Source: Helicobacter sp.
GTDB lineage: Bacteria; Campylobacterota; Campylobacteria; Campylobacterales; Helicobacteraceae
Direction: 5' to 3'
DNA: 23,583 nt
Assembly (NCBI RefSeq): GCF_029067145.1
Contig: NZ_JAIEFA010000013.1
Location: 1-23,583 of the forward strand
In this document: positions 15,882 to 23,523 of the stretch, one piece after another
How the letters are laid out: each line of letters starts with the position of its first letter
How positions within the stretch are numbered: the stretch's first letter is position 1
Made by a program: the position numbers and the translations under genes
Notes under the pieces: model-generated
The model's input: only the letters and a program-made list of their open reading frames with translations
What the model was told of the DNA's origin: nothing
Database searches by the model: none

Positions 15882-16328
15882 TTGCAGGAATTTTTTGAAA
15901 AAACGATTGCTGCTTGCGGAAGCGGAGAGAATGGCTTGGATTCCGCGCTTTTTAAACAGCTTCAACAGGGTGGGATTATGGCAAATTTTGCGGATTTATC
16001 TGCCGATGAGAGGGGCATTTACTTTCGTTTTTCAAGCGATAATATTTGCAAAATTATGCTCTATCAAGCAAGAATTCAAGAAATGACTTTTAGGAGCAAA
16101 GGCGACCCTTTTGTGCATTTGTGCGGGTGCGAGGAGGCTTTAGCAAATCTCAAAAATCCTGATTTTATTGCCACGATTTCTCTTAATTTGCACTTTTTTC
16201 TTGGGATTTATTCGCATAAGGTGCAGACAAAGTTTTTTAACGACAAACCTTTGAAAATTTGTCCCATTTGTGCCAAAACTCTTGCAGAATCCTTTAATAA
16301 CGACTTAGGGGAGTTTTTGCGGGGGTAG
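15882..16328 (+). CDS. Unrecognised 148-residue Cys-pair protein at the end of the heptose operon
   Basis: The TTG start directly after the gmhA stop has GAGAGG about 8 nt upstream, and no nearer ATG fits. The protein is soluble, with no signal or membrane segment. Cysteines are arranged as LCGC (C81, C83) and CPIC (C127, C130), the latter inside KICPICAKTL, so a zinc site is plausible. I do not recognise the family. Its tight position after gmhA says it is co-expressed with heptose synthesis, but this could be simple operon residence. It ends 14 nt from the convergent EcoRV-like methylase gene. Confidence 0.78.
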   Translation: MQEFFEKTIAACGSGENGLDSALFKQLQQGGIMANFADLSADERGIYFRFSSDNICKIMLYQARIQEMTFRSKGDPFVHLCGCEEALANLKNPDFIATISLNLHFFLGIYSHKVQTKFFNDKPLKICPICAKTLAESFNNDLGEFLRG

Positions 16329-16342
16329 AGAGTCTAAATTTT

Positions 16343-17227
16343 CTATCCAAACAATATGCTTGGCAAGTTTTCTTTGTGAGCTTGTTTATGAGAATAATTA
16401 TTTACCAATAATTCTTTAATACTATGGCGGTTGTTTTCACTTGCGCCCAAATGATAAAAATGTTCAACAATATTGTTGTCAAAATTTCCCCACAAATTAT
16501 TGATGTATTCATTCTGTCTATATTGATTGCTGTGCCAAGTGGAAAGAATAAACTTTGCTTGCGTATTTTTAAGAATTGTATAAAGTTGTTTTTCTTTTTC
16601 TGTATTCCACGCATTGAAATAGTCGCTATGTCTGTCAATATAAGGTGGGTCGCAATAGATAAAGTCTCCTCTTTTTGCTTCCTGCAAACTTAAGGAAAAA
16701 TCACAAATTCTAAATTCATAATTTTTTTTGCTTATAAGTTTTGCCACCCAATCAATTTGATTGGTAATTTTTGTAATGTAGCTTTGTGAAAATCTTATAT
16801 CTTTTTTGCAATAAGGAACATTAAAGTTGCCTTTAGAATTAAATCGCATAAGTCCATTGAAGCAACTTCTATTCAAAAATAAAAAATCAAAGGGATTTGG
16901 TTCTTTGTTGAATCTTTCGCGTATTTTGAGATAATGTTCTTGCCCATATTTTTGTAAAAGATTACCTTCATATTGTAAATAGGATTTTGCAGAATCCTTT
17001 GTAAGAATTCCTTGTTGGATAGTCTGATAAAATGAAATAATATGGGGATTGTTATCGCTAAAAATTGCTTTATCAGGCGCAATATTAAATCCAACAACAC
17101 CGCTCCCCATAAAGGGCTCAAAATATGTGCCAGTGTTGTTCCATTGCAAAGCTTTTTTAATAGGCGCAACAAGTTTTGTCTTTATGCCTTGAATCTTTAG
17201 AGGAGGAACAAAAACTTTGGTTTCCAT
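16343..17227 (-). CDS. DNA adenine N6-methyltransferase, EcoRV type (predicted GATATC)
   Basis: Alpha-class (D12) N6-adenine methyltransferase. SAM motif I is EPFMGSGVVGFN near 37-48; the catalytic motif DPPY is at 193-196 and comes after motif I. The stretches KVFVPPLKIQGIKTKLV, FLFLNRSCFNGLMRFNSKG and HFYHLGASENNR are closer to my memory of M.EcoRV than to Dam or M.MboI. It should methylate an adenine in GATATC and protect the genome from the endonuclease encoded just upstream (2-nt gap). 294 residues, full length. GGGGAAAA precedes the ATG. M.EcoRV-like rather than GATC-specific is inferred from the overall match and from the partner gene. Confidence 0.9.
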   Translation of the reverse strand: METKVFVPPLKIQGIKTKLVAPIKKALQWNNTGTYFEPFMGSGVVGFNIAPDKAIFSDNNPHIISFYQTIQQGILTKDSAKSYLQYEGNLLQKYGQEHYLKIRERFNKEPNPFDFLFLNRSCFNGLMRFNSKGNFNVPYCKKDIRFSQSYITKITNQIDWVAKLISKKNYEFRICDFSLSLQEAKRGDFIYCDPPYIDRHSDYFNAWNTEKEKQLYTILKNTQAKFILSTWHSNQYRQNEYINNLWGNFDNNIVEHFYHLGASENNRHSIKELLVNNYSHKQAHKENLPSILFG

Positions 17228-17229
17228 AT

Positions 17230-18006
17230 TTATTTTCCCCTGTATAGCAAGTATTCTTTGAGTTTAGTAATTTTCTTTATTTTGCCTTGAGAGTCTGTTA
17301 TATGAATTTGTCCATAATTCCTCCAATAATCATCAAAAATTTCTTCCCCTAATTCTGCAAACACTCCTTTTTCGTTAATGATTTTTTCAATATTTTTAAT
17401 ACTTCCTATGTTTGCGGTATTTCCACTTCCGCTAGAATCACTTGCAATTTTATATTTTTCTACAAAAAATAGAGTAAGATTTTGTATCACAGAGGGAATC
17501 CCATTTAAATCTTCAAGTCTATATCGTTTGAGTTCATCTACTAGCATTCTATCATAAATTACCCCCAAACAAAAATGTCCCAAATATTCGTTGTAAGGGA
17601 ATTGAATATTTTTATTAGATTCTCTATTTTTAAAATATTCTCCGTGAGAGCCGAGCGTGAAACCATTGCAAAGTGCGGGATTCTTTTTGTTGCGATAAGT
17701 CGTTTTTAAATCAACAGCAAATTTTACTTTAGAATCTTGTTGTAAAACAAAAGATAAATCTGGATAATAATTTTGATGATTGGGTAAAACAACCTTAAAG
17801 TCATTTGCGGCTGCAAATTCCAAAACATAAGGAAAAATATGAATTTCTAAAACTTTGGAAATAATCTTTGTGTCGTTAGAGAGACTAAAAATATTCTTTT
17901 CATCATCAATGAATCCCTTGACTTTCCATTGAGAATCTTTGCAAATTTTGTTTTGCAGCCCATTGAGAAAGAATCTGAATTTTTGTATAAACTCTTGTTT
18001 AAGCAT
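17230..18006 (-). CDS. Type II restriction endonuclease, EcoRV-like (predicted GATATC)
   Basis: 258 residues, against 245 in EcoRV. Catalytic residues align with unchanged spacing: E54, D83 in YYPD, D99 and K101 in VDLK correspond to EcoRV E45, D74, D90 and K92. The recognition loop GSGNTANIGS (193-202) retains the GSGNT that reads the outer bases, and QNYYPD retains the Gln-Asn of the Q-loop. DYWRNY near the C-terminus is also shared. EcoRV cuts GAT^ATC to blunt ends. AGGGAG lies 5 nt upstream of the ATG. No controller (C) gene is present. The gene is more AT-rich than its neighbours and lies between a secretin and an unrelated operon, suggesting acquisition by transfer. Comparison is from memory of the EcoRV sequence. 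Confidence 0.92.
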   Translation of the reverse strand: MLKQEFIQKFRFFLNGLQNKICKDSQWKVKGFIDDEKNIFSLSNDTKIISKVLEIHIFPYVLEFAAANDFKVVLPNHQNYYPDLSFVLQQDSKVKFAVDLKTTYRNKKNPALCNGFTLGSHGEYFKNRESNKNIQFPYNEYLGHFCLGVIYDRMLVDELKRYRLEDLNGIPSVIQNLTLFFVEKYKIASDSSGSGNTANIGSIKNIEKIINEKGVFAELGEEIFDDYWRNYGQIHITDSQGKIKKITKLKEYLLYRGK

Positions 18007-18104
18007 TCTTGCTCCCTAATTATCCATAGTTTTATCAAATACCAAAATCTGTCTAGGCTTCATTAAATAAAACCAAACATTAAATTCCGATATTCTACCA
18101 AAAT

Positions 18105-19604
18105 TTATTCCTTATTCTTTCTATCAATTTTTTCCTCATCAATCAAGCGATAGCCGAGCGATTCTAGGCTTAATACATTGTCTGTAATAATTTTTGGCTC
18201 AATGATGAAAATAATTTCCTCCGTATTTTGCACTTCTTGTGAATAAGAAAAAAGTAGCTTTAGCAAAGGTATGTCCCCAAGTAGTGGCACTTTGTTTTGT
18301 TGATTCATTGTATTTTGCGAGATTAGCCCGCCTAAAATTATCTTTTGATTATTTTTTACCTTGACAATAGAGCTTAGTTGATTGGTTGTAAGATTGGGCG
18401 GAGTGTCAAAGGCATTGCTTGGAATCTCGCTTTTGTTGTCTTTGGTTTTGGTAATAGAGGGATTGATTTTGAGCATAATTTCCTCTCCAAACACCAAAGG
18501 CGTTATGTCCAAAAGCACGCCAGCAAAGATGCTTGGATATTCGTTGTCGGTATTTGTGAGCGTGGTTTGCGCATTAGTGTTTTGATAAATATTGCTTTTC
18601 TTGTAGCGCAAAATATCGCCTACGCTAATCATTGCGGGTTGATTATTGAGTGTAAGAACTTTGGGATTAGAAATAGATTGCACCTCTCCATAGGTTTTTA
18701 GAAACTCTATAATGCGCGTGAGGCTTACGCCTTGCGAGAAAATGTTTAACCCATAATGCAAACTGCGTCCGCTATCGCCGCCGATGAGGTTTAGTCCGCT
18801 GACATTGCCCATTTCGCCCTTGCCTCCTAAGCTCGCACTCTCGCTAAAAGGCGGAATCACAAGATTTTGCAAATCATAAAGGCTTTCCCAATTAATCCCC
18901 AAAGTTTGCGCGTTTTTGTGCGCAACGCTTAGAATATGCACATCAATCAAAACTTGTTGTTGCAAGCGTTCGTGTAGGTTTTGGATATAGGATTCTACCT
19001 TTTGGAGTGATTTTCTATCGCCCTTGACGCTGACTAATCCCGCGCCACGATTGATAATCACACGCCCTTCCTCTGCTTTGGCATTAATCATTGTTAAGAT
19101 TTCTGTTTCAATCGTTTCCCAAAAATTAAATCCGTCTTCGCTTTTGATATTGATTCCAGACTTGCTTAAATTGTCCTCATCTCTTTGCGTGTTGTAGTTG
19201 CTTTGCCGCTCCTCATTATTGATAGAGACAGAAGTATTACTAATGCCTTGCCGATTCGTGCTTAAGTAGTTGATTTTGAAAGTTTTTGTTTCATTAATTT
19301 TAAGCCTTAAAATGTCCTTTTCAAAAGAATAATGCAAATTTGCTGCATTAAAAAGCAGTTCAAAGATAAAATTCAAATCCTTGTCTTTAAAGTTAATCAT
19401 AGAAAGACTTTGATTGAGCCGCGATTCTATTGCGGTTTCGTCCCAAACAACGCTGAAATGGCACTCACTAGAAAATTCGTTTAAAACCTCACCGATTTTT
19501 ATTGGATAATCTTGCAAAGAGAGATTAAAAAGGCGATTTTGACACGCAAAAAGCGGAGCGAAAAGCAAAAGAAATAGGAGGCTGAATCGGTAAAGAGGCT
19601 GCAT
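18105..19604 (-). CDS. mshL: Outer-membrane secretin, MshL/CtsD type
   Basis: Forms the gated outer-membrane ring for a type IV pilus or pseudopilus. A signal peptide ends at C21 in PLFACQ, a possible though imperfect lipobox. An N-terminal STN-like domain (about 28-110) is followed by a low-complexity Asn/Ser linker (115-155), a ring-building domain (about 165-260) and the secretin core (about 310-485) with SNPKVLTLNNQPA, ILGGLISQ and VPLLGDIPLLKLLFSY. 499 residues is close to MshL. It is the fourth gene of an msh-like series, and its ATG directly follows the stop of the previous gene (TAAATG). In C. jejuni the equivalent secretin, CtsD, is needed for natural transformation. Downstream comes the EcoRV-like pair rather than an MshM/CtsP ATPase. 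Confidence 0.9.
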   Translation of the reverse strand: MQPLYRFSLLFLLLFAPLFACQNRLFNLSLQDYPIKIGEVLNEFSSECHFSVVWDETAIESRLNQSLSMINFKDKDLNFIFELLFNAANLHYSFEKDILRLKINETKTFKINYLSTNRQGISNTSVSINNEERQSNYNTQRDEDNLSKSGINIKSEDGFNFWETIETEILTMINAKAEEGRVIINRGAGLVSVKGDRKSLQKVESYIQNLHERLQQQVLIDVHILSVAHKNAQTLGINWESLYDLQNLVIPPFSESASLGGKGEMGNVSGLNLIGGDSGRSLHYGLNIFSQGVSLTRIIEFLKTYGEVQSISNPKVLTLNNQPAMISVGDILRYKKSNIYQNTNAQTTLTNTDNEYPSIFAGVLLDITPLVFGEEIMLKINPSITKTKDNKSEIPSNAFDTPPNLTTNQLSSIVKVKNNQKIILGGLISQNTMNQQNKVPLLGDIPLLKLLFSYSQEVQNTEEIIFIIEPKIITDNVLSLESLGYRLIDEEKIDRKNKE

Positions 19605-19892
19605 TTAGTTCCTTAATAGTCTTGATTTTTGTAGGCAAATTGTGCTTAAATCTTGCGTGGAGGATTCCTCCAAAATCACGCAGTTATTTTGGATTTTAAG
19701 AATCTTAAAGCGTGTATTTCGTGCGTCAAAAGTCATTTGCGCCTTATACCATTTACCATTGATATTGGCACGTTCTTTCATCAAGCCATAGAGATTTAAG
19801 CCCTCATCACTTTGGGAATCTTGTCCATAATAAAAGGGGTCAAATCCTGCACAAGTAATGGTTAAAATGAGCGTTAAGAAAAATAATTTCAT
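19605..19892 (-). CDS. MshK/PilP-like small periplasmic protein
   Basis: 95 residues with an N-terminal signal peptide (MKLFFLTLILTITCAG). The mature part follows the PilP/MshK plan: a short strand LNLYGLMKERANING, then WYKAQMTFDARNTRFKILKI and NNCVILEESS, as in small beta domains that tie the inner-membrane complex to the secretin. Two Cys in the mature part (NNCVIL, STICL) could pair. Position between the MshJ-like and MshL genes supports the call more than the weak sequence similarity does. AGGAA precedes the ATG, which is 1 nt after the previous stop. Confidence 0.72.
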   Translation of the reverse strand: MKLFFLTLILTITCAGFDPFYYGQDSQSDEGLNLYGLMKERANINGKWYKAQMTFDARNTRFKILKIQNNCVILEESSTQDLSTICLQKSRLLRN

Positions 19893-19893
19893 T

Positions 19894-20484
19894 TTAATTC
19901 CTGTTGGGCAGAGGATTTTGTTTGTGGAGTAGAATCTCTAAATAAAATTCTAAATGTTGCTTTGGAGCATTAGGATAAAGAGAAAGAGATGAGATTTCCG
20001 AATAAGATTGCGCTTCTAGGCTTTCTAAAAAACTAAAAAAATCTGCATATTTTCCCTTTGCGCTAAGCAAGATTTTTTGGTTTTCTTGTGTGAGCGTGAA
20101 GTCTTGTAGGTTTTTAGAATCCGCAATTTGCGTTAGCGCATAGATGCTTGATTGATTTTGCAAGAGATTCTTTTGTTTGTCTTGTTGCGCAATTCTTTGT
20201 TCTAAGGCTTGGATAGAATCTTGCAAGGATTTTGTATCCTCAAAGTCTTGGGTAACGTTAAAGGATTCTTGCAAGTCCAAAAGTTCTTTTTGCAGATGTA
20301 GCTTTTTTTGGCTTTTTGCCTCCAAAGATTGTTTTGTGTGCTCAAAGCTTAGGCTAAAAATCCCGATAAAACCTAGCAAAAAACAAAGAATAAAGATTAA
20401 AATCACTTCTTTTTTGGAACGCAATTCTAAATAAGATTCTATTGTTTTGCAAATTTGTTCCAAAGTTCTTTTAGCCTCGTTCAT
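19894..20484 (-). CDS. MshJ/PilO-like inner-membrane protein
   Basis: 196 residues: a short cytoplasmic N-terminus, one membrane segment (about 26-46, VILIFILCFLLGFIGIF), a long coiled coil (about 50-110) and a small periplasmic alpha/beta domain. This is the PilO/GspM/MshJ plan, in which the protein pairs with a PilN-like partner in the alignment complex of a type IV pilus machine. It overlaps the upstream MshI-like gene by ATGA (20481-20484). Sequence identity to named members is low; the call rests on architecture and gene order. Confidence 0.75.
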   Translation of the reverse strand: MNEAKRTLEQICKTIESYLELRSKKEVILIFILCFLLGFIGIFSLSFEHTKQSLEAKSQKKLHLQKELLDLQESFNVTQDFEDTKSLQDSIQALEQRIAQQDKQKNLLQNQSSIYALTQIADSKNLQDFTLTQENQKILLSAKGKYADFFSFLESLEAQSYSEISSLSLYPNAPKQHLEFYLEILLHKQNPLPNRN

Positions 20485-21596
20485 TGTGGAATCCTAAAGG
20501 CAATTTGTATCCAATAAAATTCTTGGTATTTTTCTAATCTCTGCACATTTCCCCAAGGAGATTTTTCTAGCCTTTCTAAGGCTTGCAAAGTATTTTTGCC
20601 TCTAAAAAGCAAATAAAGCGAATCTTTTTCTAACCCAAAATAAGCAATTTTGACATTGTATTGCTGCAAAATTGGGTTAAGAGTATGAAAAAAGGGCACA
20701 AGATGTGCAGCATTGGGAATAGCGTCTTGAAGGAATTGTGCATTTTGCGCTTCAAGAGCCTGCAGGGATTCTAGCTTTTCTTTCAGAAGTAGCACTTGTT
20801 TTTGGGATTGCGTGTAGCTTTGTGTTTGGTTGTGGATTTGGATATTTTGCTCTTGGATTTGTCGCTGGAGATTCTCTATTTCTCTGCTTTCTAGTAAATC
20901 CAAGCCCAACAAAACAAGCCAAATTCCGATTCCCACACTCGCACCTAATAAGGCAAATTTCAGTGCCTTGCCCACTTTTTGTTGGCTTAGGGGAAGCGTT
21001 TTTTCAAGTGGATTGAAATTATAAGAATCCAAAAGTGAAACTTCCTCTAGCTTACAGGGAAGAATTTGCGCATTAAAGCGGGATTGGAGATATTCTAGTT
21101 CTTGGGATTGTGCGGGTGGGATTTCACCTATTAGCCATAAAAAAAGAGCGAAATTTTGGGCATTTGGATTTAAAAGTGCAATCTTTCCTTGTGCGGTTTG
21201 GAGGTTATTAAAAGATTGTAGAAAAGTGATTTTGCCTCTGTGAAAATAAATCAATGTCCATTTTGCGTGAGAATCTAGCACCAAAAACGCTTGCGATTCC
21301 AAAGTTTCTTGCAAAAATTGCTCACACAAAAAACAAGGGTGGCTAAGGTAAGTTTGCGCATCACTTACATATTGTTTCAAAGAATCTTTATTGAGCAACA
21401 AACAATGATAAGTGTGAGAATCTTGCGTAAAGAAGCGAGAAAAATATTCGCAATGATGAGGTAAGTTAAGCAAGGAGCAGATTTTGTCCTCTAAGAAATC
21501 TTCCAAGATTTCTGGGGATTCTTGGAAGATTTTGGTTTCTTTTTCGTCTAAACTCAAGGAGTAAAAGACAATCTCTTTGTTATCAAAACTCTCCAA
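20481..21596 (-). CDS. MshI-like (PilM-PilN/GspL type) inner-membrane protein
   Basis: 371 residues. A cytoplasmic region (1-210) contains a degenerate actin-like strand set (FLVLDSHAKWTLIYFHRGKI), then one membrane segment (about 213-235), a coiled coil (236-290) and a periplasmic domain. This fused PilM-PilN layout is that of MshI and GspL. The TTG at 21594-21596 is the only sensible start, with AAAGGG about 9 nt upstream. It heads the four-gene operon that ends with the secretin. Nucleotide-binding residues of PilM are not evident, so ATP binding is doubtful. Confidence 0.72.
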   Translation of the reverse strand: MESFDNKEIVFYSLSLDEKETKIFQESPEILEDFLEDKICSLLNLPHHCEYFSRFFTQDSHTYHCLLLNKDSLKQYVSDAQTYLSHPCFLCEQFLQETLESQAFLVLDSHAKWTLIYFHRGKITFLQSFNNLQTAQGKIALLNPNAQNFALFLWLIGEIPPAQSQELEYLQSRFNAQILPCKLEEVSLLDSYNFNPLEKTLPLSQQKVGKALKFALLGASVGIGIWLVLLGLDLLESREIENLQRQIQEQNIQIHNQTQSYTQSQKQVLLLKEKLESLQALEAQNAQFLQDAIPNAAHLVPFFHTLNPILQQYNVKIAYFGLEKDSLYLLFRGKNTLQALERLEKSPWGNVQRLEKYQEFYWIQIAFRIPQ

Positions 21597-21805
21597 ATTT
21601 TAAGCCCTTTGTTAAAATGTAGTTAAGTTTTGGATAATAACTCAAAAAGGTTTAAAATCTTTGGCTTTTAAGGAAAAGTGGGGGTAGAAACTTAAGTAAG
21701 AGAGTTGAAATGTTACAATTTGTAATCTTTAACAAAAAATTTATGGTTTTGGTTTGTGTGGGTGCTTTGAAAAGAATCTGACTTATTTAACTCTAATTCC
21801 TTGTT

Positions 21806-21814
21806 TGTTACAAT
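21806..21814 (+). promoter_or_regulatory. Extended -10 promoter of gltS
   Basis: TGTTACAAT fits TGnTAnnnT and lies 29 nt upstream of the gltS ATG. AGGAG (21833-21837) gives 6-nt spacing to that ATG; an overlapping ATG at 21840 is out of frame and ends after six codons. Confidence 0.55.
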
Positions 21815-21843
21815 GCGATAATTTTCATAAACAGGAGCGATGA

Positions 21844-23055
21844 ATGATAGTCTCATTTAATTTTTACGCCACTTTGCTTAGTATGATTTGCGTGTTGCTT
21901 TTGGGACGTTTTATCATCGGCAGAAGTAAATTTTTGCGTGATTATAATATTCCAGAACCTGTGGTGGGTGGAATCATTGCAGCAATTGTGATTTTTCTGC
22001 TTTATCATTATGGCAAAATAGAATTGAAGTTTGATGGCGCATTAAAAGACCCTTTGATGTTAGCATTTTATGCTAGTATTGGGTTAAGCGCGGATTTTGC
22101 TTCACTCAAAAAAGGCGGAAAGATTCTTTTTGTCTTTCTAATCTTTGTTTCTATGCTGCTCTTTTTGCAAAATATTGCGGGAGTGCTTGCGGCTAAGTTT
22201 ATGGGTGTGAATCCCGTGATTGGTTTGCTTGGAGGTTCTGTTACAATGAGCGGGGGACACGGCACAGGTGCTGCGTGGGCAGATATTTTTAAAGCCGCCC
22301 CTTATGAGTTTGAAGCTGCTTTGGAGGTAGCTATGGCTTGTGCAACTTTCGGATTAATCGCTGGGGGGGTTATCGGCGGTCCTGTGGCACACTATCTTGT
22401 GAAAAAATATCAATTGCAGCTCCCAAGCAAAGATGTAGTAGAGGAGGGTTTGCCAAAAGGGTTTGAAAAGCCAGAAAAAGAGCGATTGATTACTGCAACT
22501 TCGTTTGTGGAATCTCTAGCTTTGATTGCGATTTCTTTGTTGATTGGAACGCTTATTTCAAGCTATCTAAAAGGCTCTTCTTTCACGCTTCCTACCTTCG
22601 TATGGTGTTTGTTCGTGGGCGCGATTCTGCGCAATGTGCTATCTATGACAAAAGTACATCAAGTATTTGATAGAGAAGTTTCCGTGCTAGGAAATGTGAG
22701 CTTGTCGCTTTTCTTGGCTTTTGCGTTGATGACGATTAATCTTACACAGCTTGTCTCGCTCGCACTTCCTATGCTTGTGATTCTCACAATTCAAGTTGTG
22801 TTGATGATCGCCTTTGCGATTTTTGTTACTTTTAGATTCTGCGGGCGTGATTATGACGCAGCGGTTTTGGCTGCGGGACATTGCGGGTTTGGGCTTGGAG
22901 CGACTCCTACGGCAATGGCAAATATGCAAACCGTTACCCAACACTATGGTATGAGCCATATGGCGTTTATCGTCGTGCCTTTGGTGGGCGCGTTTTTTAT
23001 TGACCTTGTGAATGCAATCGTGATTAGCGGAGTGCTAAAACTTCCATTTTTTTAG
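21844..23055 (+). CDS. gltS: Sodium/glutamate symporter GltS (ESS family)
   Basis: 403 residues, almost entirely membrane-spanning, with roughly ten or more hydrophobic segments and a central hydrophilic loop near 190-215 (SKDVVEEGLPKGFEKPEKE). The two pseudo-symmetric signatures are present: SGGHGTGAAW at 136-145 and GHCGFGLGATPTAMANM near 340-360, the re-entrant loops that bind substrate and sodium. It imports glutamate with Na+, an important carbon and nitrogen source for amino-acid-using Helicobacter. It is monocistronic, with its own promoter. The gene looks intact. Confidence 0.96.
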   Translation: MIVSFNFYATLLSMICVLLLGRFIIGRSKFLRDYNIPEPVVGGIIAAIVIFLLYHYGKIELKFDGALKDPLMLAFYASIGLSADFASLKKGGKILFVFLIFVSMLLFLQNIAGVLAAKFMGVNPVIGLLGGSVTMSGGHGTGAAWADIFKAAPYEFEAALEVAMACATFGLIAGGVIGGPVAHYLVKKYQLQLPSKDVVEEGLPKGFEKPEKERLITATSFVESLALIAISLLIGTLISSYLKGSSFTLPTFVWCLFVGAILRNVLSMTKVHQVFDREVSVLGNVSLSLFLAFALMTINLTQLVSLALPMLVILTIQVVLMIAFAIFVTFRFCGRDYDAAVLAAGHCGFGLGATPTAMANMQTVTQHYGMSHMAFIVVPLVGAFFIDLVNAIVISGVLKLPFF

Positions 23056-23130
23056 GATTTGCTTTTGCAAGATTTTGCATTGAGCCAAAGCGCGGCAGTT
23101 CATAACTTGGCACAAAAGGATTCCATTGTG

Positions 23131-23164
23131 TCATTTGCTTCGCGCATTCCTCGCAATGATGCGG
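23131..23164. repeat. Dispersed repeat copy
   Basis: TCATTTGCTTCGCGCATTCC followed by TCGCAATGATGCGG is the inverted form of the dispersed repeat, with GCTTCG and CTCGCAATGA ends. Confidence 0.6.
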
Positions 23165-23260
23165 TTGAGACATTACGTGTTGATTTGTCGTTATTGCGAG
23201 AAAATTTGCAAAATTTTCGCAGTGTGCATTTGCGCATAGCAAATCCACCCACACAGCGCA

Positions 23261-23342
23261 AATCCATAATGTGGAATCACGCATTTAGGATTCTATGGAA
23301 TTTCTTTTGAAAAATTAAAGGCGAGATTCCACATTATGGATT
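23261..23342. repeat. 18-bp perfect inverted repeat with 46-nt spacer
   Basis: The left arm, 23261-23278 (AATCCATAATGTGGAATC), is the exact reverse complement of 23325-23342. One mismatch inward, CGC and GCG extend the pairing. The spacer is AT-rich with no frame. The right arm runs into the dispersed repeat at 23337, so the whole may be one MITE-like unit. Confidence 0.8.
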
Positions 23343-23380
23343 GCTTCGTTGCACTTCGTGCGCCTCGCAATGATGTGAGG
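23337..23380. repeat. Dispersed repeat copy with GCAC/GTGC hairpin
   Basis: ATGGATTGCTTCGTTGCAC, TTC, then GTGCGCCTCGCAATGATG. The inner hairpin GCAC-TTC-GTGC and the ends match the family seen at 948, 1111 and 5861. Confidence 0.65.
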
Positions 23381-23510
23381 GGGAAGCCTTGTAGCGGCAG
23401 AAAGGAGAGCAATGACGCTAGTTAGCGTTCTATCCTTGTAAGCAAAGTAATCTTACACTGCAAAACAAACAAATACAAGCCTATTTTAGATAATTTTAAG
23501 CATTTTGTAA

Positions 23511-23523
23511 GGGGGGGTGGGGG
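23511..23523. repeat. G7-T-G5 homopolymer tract
   Basis: Seven G, one T, five G, followed by TATTTTTTT. G-tracts of this length are slippery in Helicobacter and often mark phase-variable promoters or gene starts; the downstream sequence is cut off by the window. Confidence 0.5.

Noticed and set aside
16343..18006. Reading the R-M pair as a GATC (DpnII/MboI) system
   Set aside because: The endonuclease matches EcoRV in catalytic spacing and recognition loop, and the methylase matches M.EcoRV stretches better than M.DpnII. The GATC depletion therefore needs another explanation.
18007..18104. Controller (C) protein gene or operator upstream of the endonuclease
   Set aside because: No frame of suitable length and no clear paired operator repeats.
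23059..23310. Plus-strand open frame after gltS
   Set aside because: Contains the repeat-derived FASRIPRNDA type peptide and half of the 18-bp inverted repeat; not a gene.
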